From positions 1,716,501 through 1,780,500 of the forward strand of contig NZ_CP129107.1 in the NCBI RefSeq assembly GCF_030406725.1: 64,000 nt of DNA, read 5' to 3'. Source of the DNA: Alteriqipengyuania flavescens. GTDB lineage: Bacteria > Pseudomonadota > Alphaproteobacteria > Sphingomonadales > Sphingomonadaceae. Numbering within the stretch: position 1 is the first letter of the stretch; each line of letters opens with the position of its first letter. Positions 14,855 through 24,214 of the stretch are shown piece after piece. Made by a program: the position numbers and the translations under genes. The notes beneath the pieces were generated by a model. The model made no database searches. It was not told where the DNA came from and worked only from the letters and a program-made list of their open reading frames with translations.

Positions 14855-17620
14855 TTATCGACCGTTCCTATCGTGCACCGCCGTATCGATGTGCCGGAAC
14901 CTTTGTTTTCGCGCATACCGCTTCATCCGCTTCGGCGAACGGATCGAGGCCCATGGGAATTGCGCAAAAACGGTCGCAGTGACCGAACGCGTTTTGGACA
15001 ACGCTTCGCGCTCATCTCGGCTTAGCGGTGAGGCGATCAGCTTGCGGAACTCGTCTGCGGCATCATTACGAAGCGACGTTAAAGTCCTGCCGTCTCTTGC
15101 TTCAGCACCAATCGGCACGCTCGCCGCGCCATGCTTGATTGCCGTTCGGTTGAGTTCATACGCAATGTAGCTCGCTATATCCGCGTCTTGGCTCCGGTGG
15201 GCTTGCCGCCAAGCCGCAAGTCCGGGGTGAACATCGAGGTTCAATGCGAACCGGTTCGGCGCCACCTTCGCGAGAAGTATTGTAGCTTGGAAGCGGGGAT
15301 CGTCTCGTTGTCGACGATAGAATTCGGTTGCCCAGCCGTCGGTCTTTCTGACCGCAAACAATTCTCCCTTTTCGATCGTGACGCGACCAGACTGCACGGC
15401 CGAAGCAATCCAGCGGCGCTCATGCATTTGGATCGCAGCCAGCGCTTTCAGATGCTTCTGGATTTCGGGCAGCATCAGCCAGCGTTTCGGCGCGGTGAAG
15501 ACCGTCGTTAGGACCTTATCGTCAAGAAAACGGTATCCTTTGTAGCATTCCTGCGAGGAAGCCAGCATCAGCCTGTTGGGATCAATGCTTTCAAGCTTCC
15601 TGCGAGCGCGAATGGATTCATTCGGGGGCGGGTTAGGGCCGCGGACATCTGCGGCACTCTCGTTGTCTTGTTGCAGCCAAGACATTTCGTAGGCAGGAAA
15701 GTGGCTCTCGACCCGATGCCGCCGCTCTCGACTGTCGCGCTGCACGAGGTAGCGCAGAGCACTTAATTTTCGTTGTCTGTTTTTGCGCAGCGCGTGCGCT
15801 GCTTTGTCCGGGTTTTCGTCAATACCAGAGTCGCTCTGACTGCGGTTGACTTCTTGACGAGGCTCGGGCTGCGTCTCAAGACTTGGCTCGCTGATCCGCC
15901 CTCTTGATTGCTCTGATGCCGTCCTACGTTGAATTCTCTCGGCTTCGCCTTGGTGTGATCGATCAAGCGGAATATCCAGTTCTACGGCCAGTTTTATCAG
16001 TCGTTTCCGTTCCCTCCGGGAGCCCTCGATCCGAATGGTGCCGAACTTTTTCTGGGCGAGCAGCAGTGCATCGATCCTGTGTTGTTTTGAGCTGGAATGA
16101 AGCGCTACGAAATTGCGGGTTTCCGTGAACGCCAGAACCTCGCCGTCATAAAATTCCCGGACGCCGTTGAGGCGCATAGGATTATACTTGTCCAGCCATG
16201 CTGGTTGATCATCGACTACGCTGCTGCTGGCTCCCCATAACAAGCCATCAATCGGTTTCGTTCTTTTGCGTCCACGCGTCGCGCCTCGTTCCTGCTTGAT
16301 GGCGCGCTTGATCCCCTCGATGAAGTCGCGTTCGTATGTGCGATACTTGGCGCTTTGATCATTTAGAGGATCGTCATCTTGGTCCAGCGATAGACCAAGC
16401 TGTTTACGCTTTTTGGCGGCGCGCGCTTTTTGAGTAGCCCGGGCTGACAATCCATCGCGACCATGTCGTGCAGCAATTTCCGCAGTCAGCGTCGCAAGCC
16501 GTTTTTCTTCGGCTCTCTGTAGCTCTCGTTCGCGATCGCGGGCGTCGGCGTCTGCAGGAGGCTCACCGACATAACCCAGCGTTTGAAATGGCCTGAACCA
16601 GATATCCTTGGGCGGCTCCTGATATTCGGTCTGATTGAAACGATTGACGAGCTTCTTGTAGCCGGCTCCGATCGCGCTCGCCTTCACCCGCACCTTACTA
16701 GAAATATCGGCATCGACCGGAACGAAATAGCCACCGACAATCTTCCCCGCGGCTTCGTAAGGTTCGTAACGGAGGCCTACGCGGGCGAGACCACGGTGAT
16801 ACCCCTCCCAATCTCGAGCGCTTTCCCGCGCCGCTTTCGCAAGAATTTTGACTGAGGTTTCCGCCGGAACAGGTTTCCCCTCTTCGAGTCCATCCGGCGT
16901 GCGAAATTCATCTTCGATCTTGTGCTGTAAGCCAGGGACGCGAAGCATTCGCGAGGCATTTAGAATCCGTCCGTTCTCATCGGCGACTTTGATACCGGAC
17001 AAGGTGTGGTAGACCCCTGTTTCATCGGCCACGTACCGCCTGTTTGGTTCACACGGCAGCATGTCGTCGCGTTCGCACAGAGCCGACGCGATATGAAGGG
17101 CCTCGATTTCGAAGCCCTGCCCCCATTTACTCAGGTTTCTCTGCGTCAGATCATATGCGTTGATAGCAAGGTGAAAATGCGGACGTGCGGTATCTCCATG
17201 AAGCCCGTAAAAGCCTGCACAGTTTTCAGCGCCCAAGACGCGTAGGAATGTATCGCGATGACGTTCGGCCATTTCGAGAGATACGGGGCCTTCGCGATAG
17301 GACACAACGATGTGCTTGAGGGCCCGTGGTCCGTACTGCGCGGTTAGGTATGCAAATGCGAGCGCGCGTTGATCGTAATCCTCGCCCTCCAAATGCATTG
17401 ATCCGCGATCACGGATGCGGTCTTCATCCCCTTTATCGTTGACCGGATATCTGCCCATCTGCCCCAGTTCGTGAAGGCGCTCGAGATCATCATGGTCGAG
17501 CGTCAACCCGGCAACGTATTTGGCTAGTGTCCAACCGTAATCGCGGACCTTTTGCGAGCCAGCGGCAAAGCTCGCACCGCTCATGAGCTGAGACTTTATT
17601 CCGATACGCTTCGCAATCAT
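14855..17620 (-). CDS. MOBP-like relaxase (conjugative mobilization nickase)
   Basis: 921-residue relaxase. The catalytic metal site is plain: LHGDTARPHFHLAIN, with His141, Asp143, His148 and His150 matching motif III (HxDxxxxHxH) of relaxases. A candidate nucleophile is Tyr35 in TLAKYVAGL. The N-terminal 300 residues form the nicking domain; the remaining 600 are Arg/Lys-rich with long helical stretches, as in large mobilization proteins of alphaproteobacterial plasmids. It would nick the oriT upstream of mobC and lead the strand into a recipient. It overlaps the MobC-like gene by 4 bases (17617-17620). No VirD4-type coupling protein or mating-pair genes are present in the element. Confidence 0.88.
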   Translation of the reverse strand: MIAKRIGIKSQLMSGASFAAGSQKVRDYGWTLAKYVAGLTLDHDDLERLHELGQMGRYPVNDKGDEDRIRDRGSMHLEGEDYDQRALAFAYLTAQYGPRALKHIVVSYREGPVSLEMAERHRDTFLRVLGAENCAGFYGLHGDTARPHFHLAINAYDLTQRNLSKWGQGFEIEALHIASALCERDDMLPCEPNRRYVADETGVYHTLSGIKVADENGRILNASRMLRVPGLQHKIEDEFRTPDGLEEGKPVPAETSVKILAKAARESARDWEGYHRGLARVGLRYEPYEAAGKIVGGYFVPVDADISSKVRVKASAIGAGYKKLVNRFNQTEYQEPPKDIWFRPFQTLGYVGEPPADADARDRERELQRAEEKRLATLTAEIAARHGRDGLSARATQKARAAKKRKQLGLSLDQDDDPLNDQSAKYRTYERDFIEGIKRAIKQERGATRGRKRTKPIDGLLWGASSSVVDDQPAWLDKYNPMRLNGVREFYDGEVLAFTETRNFVALHSSSKQHRIDALLLAQKKFGTIRIEGSRRERKRLIKLAVELDIPLDRSHQGEAERIQRRTASEQSRGRISEPSLETQPEPRQEVNRSQSDSGIDENPDKAAHALRKNRQRKLSALRYLVQRDSRERRHRVESHFPAYEMSWLQQDNESAADVRGPNPPPNESIRARRKLESIDPNRLMLASSQECYKGYRFLDDKVLTTVFTAPKRWLMLPEIQKHLKALAAIQMHERRWIASAVQSGRVTIEKGELFAVRKTDGWATEFYRRQRDDPRFQATILLAKVAPNRFALNLDVHPGLAAWRQAHRSQDADIASYIAYELNRTAIKHGAASVPIGAEARDGRTLTSLRNDAADEFRKLIASPLSRDEREALSKTRSVTATVFAQFPWASIRSPKRMKRYARKQRFRHIDTAVHDRNGR

Positions 17621-18144
17621 GGCTTCGGCCTTGGTCGAGACTGGATTTCATCGCTCAGTTTGCGGCTCGGCGCGCGAAGGAAATCTTGGGCCGCAAGGTG
17701 GTTGGCCAGCTGATGCAATTCAACGCTCAGATTGAGCAACCTATCTGCCTGTTCGCCGACCGGCCGAAAGGCGAACTCGATATCTTTCGGCAACCTTTCC
17801 CAGACTTCGTTCCTGCTGGTCGCGATTTGTCCGATGCTGTTGATCGTACGTCCAGCCTTTGCGGCCTGCACTTTTAGCTCATCCGCCGCTTCGATGACCT
17901 GGCCTACGGCCTGATATAGCGCGCCAATGGCACCAATGACGGTAACCATATTGGGGGAGGCATAAAACAGCTTGTCGCGAACAAATGCCGAGATCGTGGC
18001 GGATCCTGCTGCCTGCTCCAGATAGGCTTTCTGCGCACTTGTGAGCGCAATCCTCATTTCATGACGATATGGTCCTTCGCACGGACCTGGGGAGAGGACC
18101 GCCCTAGCCTTTGCGGAAAGCTCTTCTGAAAATTCAGGCTTCAT
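17617..18144 (-). CDS. mobC: MobC-like relaxosome accessory protein
   Basis: 175-residue protein immediately before the relaxase, with which it shares an ATGA overlap. After a short N-terminal tail it has a ribbon-helix-helix-like start (MRIALTSAQKAYLEQAAGSATISAFVRDKLF), as in MobC/TraJ-type proteins that bind oriT and help the relaxase open it. Long amphipathic helices follow. Placement between the candidate oriT (18145-18265) and the relaxase is exactly the usual one. The call rests on that context plus the HTH-like N-terminus; direct family similarity is moderate. Confidence 0.7.
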   Translation of the reverse strand: MKPEFSEELSAKARAVLSPGPCEGPYRHEMRIALTSAQKAYLEQAAGSATISAFVRDKLFYASPNMVTVIGAIGALYQAVGQVIEAADELKVQAAKAGRTINSIGQIATSRNEVWERLPKDIEFAFRPVGEQADRLLNLSVELHQLANHLAAQDFLRAPSRKLSDEIQSRPRPKP

Positions 18145-18164
18145 TGTGAAACCTTTCCTTCAGA

Positions 18165-18224
18165 CCCGTGCCACGAAGCGCAGCGACACGGCACGGGAAG
18201 GAGCACGGAGTGTTCCCATCCTGT
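18165..18224 (+). other. Candidate origin of transfer (oriT) with nic motif
   Basis: Just upstream of mobC lies an inverted repeat, CCCGTGCC (18165-18172) and GGCACGGG (18190-18197), with outer CCTT/AAGG arms. Twenty bases farther on is CATCCTGT (18217-18224), an exact match to the YATCCTG|Y nic consensus of IncP/MOBP origins, putting the nick after G18223. Repeat first, nic second and the mob genes on the lagging side reproduce the RP4 plan, so the relaxase genes would enter the recipient last. This is predicted from sequence only. Confidence 0.62.
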
Positions 18225-18265
18225 AATTTCAAGACACAGAGAATGGGTGATGGGATCGGATTGGA

Positions 18266-19195
18266 TCAGCATGGCAGATCGATCCCCAATGCGGCGCAGG
18301 CATCGCTGATGTCCTGAGCAAGCGAATCGCTCGCAGAGAGAGCCGCCGAAAGCTCATCCTTGTCCGCCAACAAGGTATGGGCCTTACGACGCAAGGATTC
18401 CTCTGCTTCCTTGTGATCGATAGCGAGCAAGAGGGCCCTCGCCTTTGCCTGAGGCAAATGCTCGATGTAGGGGGTCCGGATATCGAAGAGTTTGGCGGTC
18501 GAGCTACGGTCGTCGTCCCCGCCCTCAGCTTCGCCTACATCGTTCGCATGGTAATCGCAGGCGGCTTCACCGCCGCCCCCCAATTCGGCGAGGAGACCTT
18601 CGCATCGGTCCAACGCAGGGGACTGATCGAAAAGGTCGTCTACACCGGCGGAGCCATCCGATTTATCGACCCGCAGATTGGGCCGGTCGGTCCTCACCGG
18701 GGTCGATTGGGAGCCCTGTACACGCTTGGAAGAAGCCGGCTCCACGTCCAAGGAGCTTACATCTCCAGGACTGGAATCGAACACTTTCTGGGGTTTGGGA
18801 TCTATCCGCGCAGCCGTCTGCTGCGGAGCCGATGGACTGCTTTTGGCGGGCATGTTTTCGGCGGCTTGCGATGCTTTGGCGGCTGCCAGAGCAGCGTACC
18901 CATCGCGTGCTCTCCAGCGGAAGTGATTGCGCATCAGCCAGGCAATACGCTCGGCCAGAAGCCTGATTGCTACATCGGAAAGATCGGAACTTTTCGCAAT
19001 TTTTCGAGCAAGCGTGATGGCCTTGATTGCCTTGGGACTCTTCGCTCCAGCGCCTTTGTTATTCTGTCCGGTCCCCGGCCACCCATGCTGGCGCAGTTGC
19101 GCGAGGATCGTCGCATCGTAGAGGCTTGTCCGCGCACAGAGCAGCACGGGAGGGTCCGGATCCAGTCCCGGCAGCAGCGTTGGTAGGCTGCTCAT
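18266..19195 (-). CDS. Hypothetical protein between the mobilization and restriction genes
   Basis: 309-residue protein that I do not recognise. It has a globular N-terminal part (LPTLLPGLDPDPPVLLCARTSLYDATILAQ), a Lys-rich segment (NNKGAGAKSPKAIKAITLARKI), a disordered Ser/Pro/Asp-rich middle of about 100 residues, and a helical C terminus (KARALLLAIDHKEAEESLRR). The ATG at 19195 is used. A GTG at 19300 would add 35 residues containing two Cys and still clear the upstream gene's stop; a frame farther upstream overlaps the restriction enzyme and is unlikely to be coding. A partner in mobilization or a small accessory to the methylase are equally possible. Confidence 0.55.
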   Translation of the reverse strand: MSSLPTLLPGLDPDPPVLLCARTSLYDATILAQLRQHGWPGTGQNNKGAGAKSPKAIKAITLARKIAKSSDLSDVAIRLLAERIAWLMRNHFRWRARDGYAALAAAKASQAAENMPAKSSPSAPQQTAARIDPKPQKVFDSSPGDVSSLDVEPASSKRVQGSQSTPVRTDRPNLRVDKSDGSAGVDDLFDQSPALDRCEGLLAELGGGGEAACDYHANDVGEAEGGDDDRSSTAKLFDIRTPYIEHLPQAKARALLLAIDHKEAEESLRRKAHTLLADKDELSAALSASDSLAQDISDACAALGIDLPC

Positions 19196-19335
19196 CTGGT
19201 GGCGATCGTAGGCCTTTCGGCCTGTTTCGTTGTTCGGATACACGCACTGACACTCCGTGGGATGATACGAAGTGCCTTTTAGGATGAGGGTGCAGGTCAC
19301 CCCAAACCGGTCGCTGAGAAAATCGCGAGGCGGGC

Positions 19336-22300
19336 TTACGCCGCGTACTTGCCCTCGACAGTGCGGCGCGCCAGACCGACCCCTGTTAGCGCATCGAGGA
19401 CCGGGCGTACAGTGGCCGCACGCTTGCCCTTGAAGGCACGCGCGATGTCCTGTGCTGCGAGGGGTTCCGGCGAACTGGACAGGATGGACTGAACCGCGCC
19501 GATCTGTGCTGGCAGGTCCTTGGGCCATGCGATGACATTGTCGGGCAGCGGGGCTGCCGTCTCGCCCAGATCCAGCGTTTCGTTGACGGGCGCCTGGTAG
19601 CCCGGATCCTGGAATTCGGGGCGTAGATAGCGGATAAGGCCACGCGTTTCTTCGGCGGCGCGTTCGCGGTTGAGCGCGACAAGGCGGGTGAGGATTTCCT
19701 CTTCCGGCAGGTCGGCCGGCCAGCCGTAAGCTGCGGCCACGGCGGCATCGATGGCGTCGTGATGGCGACGGATCAGGGTGACGAGGCCGCGGTCGTGGAT
19801 GTCACGCTCGGTGTCGGTCAGCGGGCGGTCGGAGCGCAGGGCTTCGAGCACGTTGTAGAGCTTGGTCAGCGTCAGATCGTCATGGTCGGCCAGCACACGC
19901 TTGCGGAGCGCATCGAGCGCTTCGGCCTCGGTGCGGATCGAATTCGCGAGCGGTTCGGGGACATCCGCCGGGAATGGGAATGGGTCGAAGCATACGGACT
20001 TGGTGTAAATCGGGCGATCTTCGAGTGTCCCACCCAAACTCAGCGTCCAGACGACGTGAGCGAACGAGGTCAAGACGCCCAGATCGAAGGCATCATGGAG
20101 CGCAAAACACACAAGGCGATTATCTGGGACAGTTCCTGTTGGAAGAAACTGGAACACCCGGTGCTTGGCGGTCTCGACGGTCGCAATGTAGCGTTCGCAC
20201 CCGCGCAGAGCCTTCCGGATTTCGCTGCGCTGTTCGCCGAATAACCACCAATTATCACGATAGGATGCGCGATTGTTGGTGTCGCGATGCGGTTTCACCT
20301 CGTCGAAGATATGCTGCCACACCGCCGGGTGCCGGTCGCGCAATTCGGTCTCGGTAAGGCCGTAGGTGTCGATCACCATGACGCCGCGCGAGCGGGCCGT
20401 CAGGTCCTTGCCGTTGCGGTAATCGAAGATCACCTGCGGCTCGTCGCCGATGCCCGAACGGATGCGCGGCGGCGTATCATCTTCTCCTCTGGCGATCGCC
20501 AGCGAACGCGGGTCGAGCCGCTCCGCCTGCTCCGGCGTGACGACAAAGCCTGAGCCCATCAGCTGCACGCCACGGGACGCAACCCGGGCATTCGCCTTCA
20601 GCGCAACCGCCTTGGTCACGTCGGCGCCGACACGCAGATCGGATCCGATGCGCCCGTATTGCTCAGCGAACAGGATCGTATCGGGCGCATCGCTCTCGTC
20701 GGTAACGGTCCGCAGCAGGCCTTCGCCTTGCGTGCCCGACGGCACGCCCACCGTCATCGCGATCCGCACCGCCGCGCCGTCCTTCTCGTCCACCCAGGGA
20801 TGATTGGGAATAGCATAGGCGATTGTGACGCCTTTCCTGGCGTCGAGATGCTTTGCCGTGACCCTGCGGCTGAACACTTGCGTGATCGAATTGGTGGTGA
20901 CGAAACCGAACCGCCGCGCAGCCCCTGCCCGCACTGCACTGGCCGCGCGATCCCACCAATGCATCACGAAATCGGCGCTTTCCGGAACGTCCGATACTTT
21001 GAACAGGGCATCGAAATATCCATCTCCCAGCCGGTCGCGGACGTCCTTGCCACCGATAAAAGGCGGATTGCCGACAATGAAATCGGCCTTGGGCCATTTG
21101 GCCGGACGGGGATTGGGATAAAGCCAGCTTTCGACCCGAGCCGTCTCGTCGGGCACCGGTTTGCCGGTCACCCGATGGGGTTTCATCGTCTCCCCATCCC
21201 AACGCGAGACGGGCCGGTTCTCCTCGTCGCGCTCCAGCACCTTCTCGTCGTAGTCGATCAGCGCATCGCGGTGTTCGATGGTGCGCAGGCCGGTCAGGAT
21301 CGGCTCGTTCGGCATGCGCTCTTGCCCGTTCACGCGGAAGTGCCATTGCAGGTAACCGATCCAAAGGACCAACTGCGCAATCTCGACCGCGCGAGGATTG
21401 ATCTCGAGGCCGAGGAAGTTTTCGGGCGTGATCGTGTGGCCGGTGAGATCGGCGACGTATTGCTTCTCGGCATCGCTGGAAGACAGCTCCTCCAACAGGT
21501 CCAGCACCTCGCCTTCCAGTTCCTTCATCCGCGCCATTGCGACATAGAGGAAGTTGCCCGTGCCGCAGGCGGGGTCGAGGACTTTCGTTCCAGCCAAGCG
21601 GGTGTGAAATTGCTCCACCAACAGCCGTGCGGCATCGGTCTTGCCATCATCGATCAGACTGGCAGCAGCGGTTCGAACACCATCCCAGTCGGCGCGCAGC
21701 GGCTCCATGATGGTGGGGGCGATCAATCGTTCGACATAGGCGCGCGGCGTGTAGTGTGCGCCCAGCTTAGCACGTTCTTTGGGGTTGAGCGCGCGTTCCA
21801 GCAGCGTGCCGAAGATTGCCGGTTCGACCTCGGTCCACTTGTGCTCGGCTGCCTGTATCAGCACCTCCAGCTCGTCCGCTTCCAGGTCGAGCGCGGTGCG
21901 ATCCTTGAAAAGATAGCCATTGAACCGTTTCACCGGCACGCCGAGGGAGGGCGCGAATTCGCCCTGATCCATTGCCTGCCACAGGGCTGACAATTGCGGC
22001 GCAAGGTGCTCGGGGTGGGCCCGCTGGGCCTTCAATAGGCCGGTAAAGCTTTCCTCCGGGATCAGCCTGCTGTCTTCGGCGAACATCGTGAACAGCAGTC
22101 GCATCAGGAAACCGCTCACCCGTTCGGGATTGTGATCGCGGGCCTCCAGCCGCTTAGCCACCTTCGCGAGTAGATCGGCTATCTGGCGTGTAACGCGCGC
22201 AGCCTTGGCGGCAGGATCGAGGCTGAGGGGGGCGGTCCAGAGGCAACGCAACCGCTCGCGCACATCGGGATCGCGCAGATCCTCCAGCATGATCCGATAG

Positions 22301-22863
22301 CGTGCGCGGTCGGGAAATTGTGTGTAGGCCCTGCCCGTGCCCGAGAAGTCGGCCCAGATATCGAGGCAATAACCGACATCGGTGACGATCAGGAACGGCG
22401 GCCAGTCATGGTCCACCGGGAGAGAGCGAGCATAGCGTTCCGCCTGGCCCTTCGCGGCGATCATGGCGGCCGTCCAGCCGCCCGTTCCGCGCTTGGCAGT
22501 GCCCCGCTTCATGCGACGTGCCGCGGATTGGCCGAACAGATCGAGGTCCTCTTCGCCTGCTTCCGCAGCGCGCCGGTCTGCGTCCGACCCTTGCTTTGCT
22601 TCTAGGATGAACGCTCCCCGGCGATAGCAGTCGATCCGGCCGAAATTCGTCGTGCCGTCGCCGTTGTCGGCGAAGACGCGGCGTTCGAAAACGTAATCGT
22701 TCTCCGCATCATCCGGCTTGCTGCCATCCGGCGCCGGAACACCGATCAGATCGCACAGGCCGTTGACGAAACTCTGCGTATTGGCGAGTTCAGACCCCCC
22801 GGTATCTCGCCAGGCAGCAATGAATTGTTCAACCTTGTCGGTGGCTTCCCCCATGGACACCAT
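19336..22863 (-). CDS. Type IIG-like restriction endonuclease and adenine DNA methyltransferase
   Basis: 1175-residue single-chain enzyme. Near the N terminus is a nuclease-like motif, GRIDCYRRGAFILEAKQGS (Asp78, Glu88, Lys90: D-x9-ExK). The methyltransferase core has the SAM-binding motif VLDPACGTGNFL (about 428-439) and the catalytic NPPF of N6-adenine methylases in FIVGNPPFIGG (about 596-605), preceded by the typical GAHYTPRAYVERL. A target-recognition region follows, and a C-terminal winged-helix-like tail ends the protein. This plan fits type IIG/IIL (MmeI/YeeA-like) enzymes that both cut foreign DNA and mark self. The second in-frame ATG at 22854 is an alternative start. No separate restriction, specificity or BREX/DISARM gene is nearby, so it is probably self-contained. 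Confidence 0.82.
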   Translation of the reverse strand: MVSMGEATDKVEQFIAAWRDTGGSELANTQSFVNGLCDLIGVPAPDGSKPDDAENDYVFERRVFADNGDGTTNFGRIDCYRRGAFILEAKQGSDADRRAAEAGEEDLDLFGQSAARRMKRGTAKRGTGGWTAAMIAAKGQAERYARSLPVDHDWPPFLIVTDVGYCLDIWADFSGTGRAYTQFPDRARYRIMLEDLRDPDVRERLRCLWTAPLSLDPAAKAARVTRQIADLLAKVAKRLEARDHNPERVSGFLMRLLFTMFAEDSRLIPEESFTGLLKAQRAHPEHLAPQLSALWQAMDQGEFAPSLGVPVKRFNGYLFKDRTALDLEADELEVLIQAAEHKWTEVEPAIFGTLLERALNPKERAKLGAHYTPRAYVERLIAPTIMEPLRADWDGVRTAAASLIDDGKTDAARLLVEQFHTRLAGTKVLDPACGTGNFLYVAMARMKELEGEVLDLLEELSSSDAEKQYVADLTGHTITPENFLGLEINPRAVEIAQLVLWIGYLQWHFRVNGQERMPNEPILTGLRTIEHRDALIDYDEKVLERDEENRPVSRWDGETMKPHRVTGKPVPDETARVESWLYPNPRPAKWPKADFIVGNPPFIGGKDVRDRLGDGYFDALFKVSDVPESADFVMHWWDRAASAVRAGAARRFGFVTTNSITQVFSRRVTAKHLDARKGVTIAYAIPNHPWVDEKDGAAVRIAMTVGVPSGTQGEGLLRTVTDESDAPDTILFAEQYGRIGSDLRVGADVTKAVALKANARVASRGVQLMGSGFVVTPEQAERLDPRSLAIARGEDDTPPRIRSGIGDEPQVIFDYRNGKDLTARSRGVMVIDTYGLTETELRDRHPAVWQHIFDEVKPHRDTNNRASYRDNWWLFGEQRSEIRKALRGCERYIATVETAKHRVFQFLPTGTVPDNRLVCFALHDAFDLGVLTSFAHVVWTLSLGGTLEDRPIYTKSVCFDPFPFPADVPEPLANSIRTEAEALDALRKRVLADHDDLTLTKLYNVLEALRSDRPLTDTERDIHDRGLVTLIRRHHDAIDAAVAAAYGWPADLPEEEILTRLVALNRERAAEETRGLIRYLRPEFQDPGYQAPVNETLDLGETAAPLPDNVIAWPKDLPAQIGAVQSILSSSPEPLAAQDIARAFKGKRAATVRPVLDALTGVGLARRTVEGKYAA

Positions 22864-23247
22864 TTGCCCACGAATAAGGATTAAAACAACCGCAACGTCA
22901 GGTCCGCTTCACCGTCCGCTCGCCCATCATCAGCAAATCTCCTGATTACGAAGAACACTGAATCAGCGGCTCGCTCTATTCGCAAGAGGAGTTTTTCAAC
23001 AGAATAGGGCCGCTCCCGGACGGTCCGCTTTCAAGCCATTGGATGGCTAAACCTGACGTTCTAACTATGCAGACACACTCCCACACATCACCAACTTTGG
23101 CTCTCAAGAAGCGGATTATAACCGAAGGCATCTGGCGGTGGGATTTTATCACCTAGATATGAAAACAGTCACATCAGCATCGGCCTTCCCCAGCGAATGA
23201 TGAAGGGCTTCGAACAAGGAGCGGTCGAACTTCGCGAAGACAAAGGA

Positions 23248-23595
23248 CTACTCTACGATGGCGCACGCGTTTTTCGGCTCAGCGAGGACCCATTTCCCAT
23301 CTGACATCGTCAGCTCTGCAGCGTAACGACGATACTCATCGTCTCCCAAAGCAAAATCGCACGTGAAATCGGGGTGGCCAAAGCCCTTGGATTTACAAAG
23401 ACCCTTGTTGGCAGGTTCTGCTTCGGGACATCCTTCAGCCCAAGCGGCGGCGAGTTCCTCACGCTGCGGTGGCGGAATGGTCGGAGTTAATGGCTCTGCC
23501 GTTGCCTACGTTTCTGGAACTTCTTCAGGAGTGGTTTCATCCTGAGAGCTGCAGGCGGCAACAGCGAGGGCACACACTACGATTGCAAATCGCAT
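23248..23595 (-). pseudogene. Small lipoprotein gene with one in-frame TAG
   Basis: The 116-codon frame begins with a lipoprotein signal, MRFAIVVCALAVAACSSQDE (lipobox AAC, Cys15), and is open except for TAG at codon 30 (23506-23508). Past the stop the frame continues with normal coding character: Pro-rich linker, four more Cys (GCPEAE, LCKSKG, FTCDFA, NACAIVE) and an ordinary TAG stop. The four Cys could form two disulfides in a periplasmic domain. It is either freshly inactivated by one substitution (for example from CAG or TCG) or read through. It was found by direct translation of the minus strand. No family is recognised. Confidence 0.65.
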
Positions 23596-23723
23596 GATCA
23601 AAATTCCTTCGGGTCAGTCAGACATCAACCAGACCGCTAATTGGCAGCTCGTTGGTTCCGTTACAGGCACGACGAATTCGCCTGCTCTAGGTTCCAGCTA
23701 AGGCCTCTCCCGCATTGGCCTAG

Positions 23724-23849
23724 ATGCTTAAGATCGCTGCTGTTCGACGCATCTATTCAAGATGTCCTGAGCAAATTACCGCTGCCACAAACGACCAGCG
23801 CAGCGACATTGCTGCTCGCGCCTCCTTGTGCGACATCGTCTCCGGATGA
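23724..23849 (+). CDS. Small open frame overlapping the ynfA stump
   Basis: 41-codon frame ([20 protein letters not shown] and on to ASLCDIVSG) whose TGA overlaps the ATG of the ynfA fragment as ATGA, the pattern of coupled genes. It may be the remnant of the gene that once preceded ynfA. Too short to assign; could be chance. Confidence 0.25.
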   Translation: MLKIAAVRRIYSRCPEQITAATNDQRSDIAARASLCDIVSG

Positions 23850-23935
23850 CCTATATTATCTACGTCGGTGCGGCATTCGCCGAGATCGCCGGTTGCTTTG
23901 CATTCTGGGCGTGGCTTCGGCTTGACCGGTCCCCG
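23846..23935 (+). pseudogene. 5' stump of a YnfA-family membrane protein gene
   Basis: The frame starts [20 protein letters not shown] and continues [10 protein letters not shown], which is the first transmembrane helix and loop of the YnfA/UPF0060 family (normally about 108 residues, four helices). After residue 30 the similarity stops abruptly, and none of the three frames continues with the expected YnfA second helix. So the 3' two-thirds has been replaced, probably by recombination. The open frame runs on to 24013 with Arg-rich filler. The fragment is too short to function as the usual four-helix protein. Confidence 0.6.
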
Positions 23936-24214
23936 CATCGCTCACGCAACCCTCGAGGCATGCCTCGCGACCGAATGCGACGATCAGCTGATACCGACGC
24001 ATCCTCCGGCTAGCGACCCCGATCACTGATCCACCGCGGTAATGCGCGGGCGGGATGCCGGCAGTGAACACGGCGCTGGCGCAGCTTGCGCCTGTACCGG
24101 GCAACTCCGAGCGCAACCGGCACAGCCTTGGTATCTTCGCTCAAAACTTGAAAGCTGTCAGAGGCAGAAGCGCGCTGAAAGCGGTGTGATTCGTCGGTTT
24201 GATTGCAGCCGATG

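Larger units (their letters stand above)
22864..24214. other. Gene-poor region with decayed genes
   Basis: About 1.35 kb between the restriction enzyme start and the aldehyde dehydrogenase stop. It holds a broken lipoprotein gene (23248-23595), a 41-codon open frame and a ynfA stump (23846-23935), all described separately. The rest shows no convincing coding frame, RNA gene or promoter. It is the junction between the mobilization/defence half and the metal-resistance half of the element and looks like a recombination scar. Confidence 0.5.

Noticed and set aside
20659..21990. 443-codon open frame on the plus strand
   Set aside because: Antisense to the restriction-methylase, which has clear motifs; composition is that of a GC shadow.
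14855..22863. Self-conjugative ICE
   Set aside because: A relaxase, MobC and oriT candidate are present but no coupling protein or type IV secretion genes are seen anywhere in the element.
19336..22863. BREX PglX or DISARM methylase
   Set aside because: None of the partner genes (PglZ, BrxC, DrmA/B and others) are near; the N-terminal nuclease motif fits a stand-alone type IIG enzyme.
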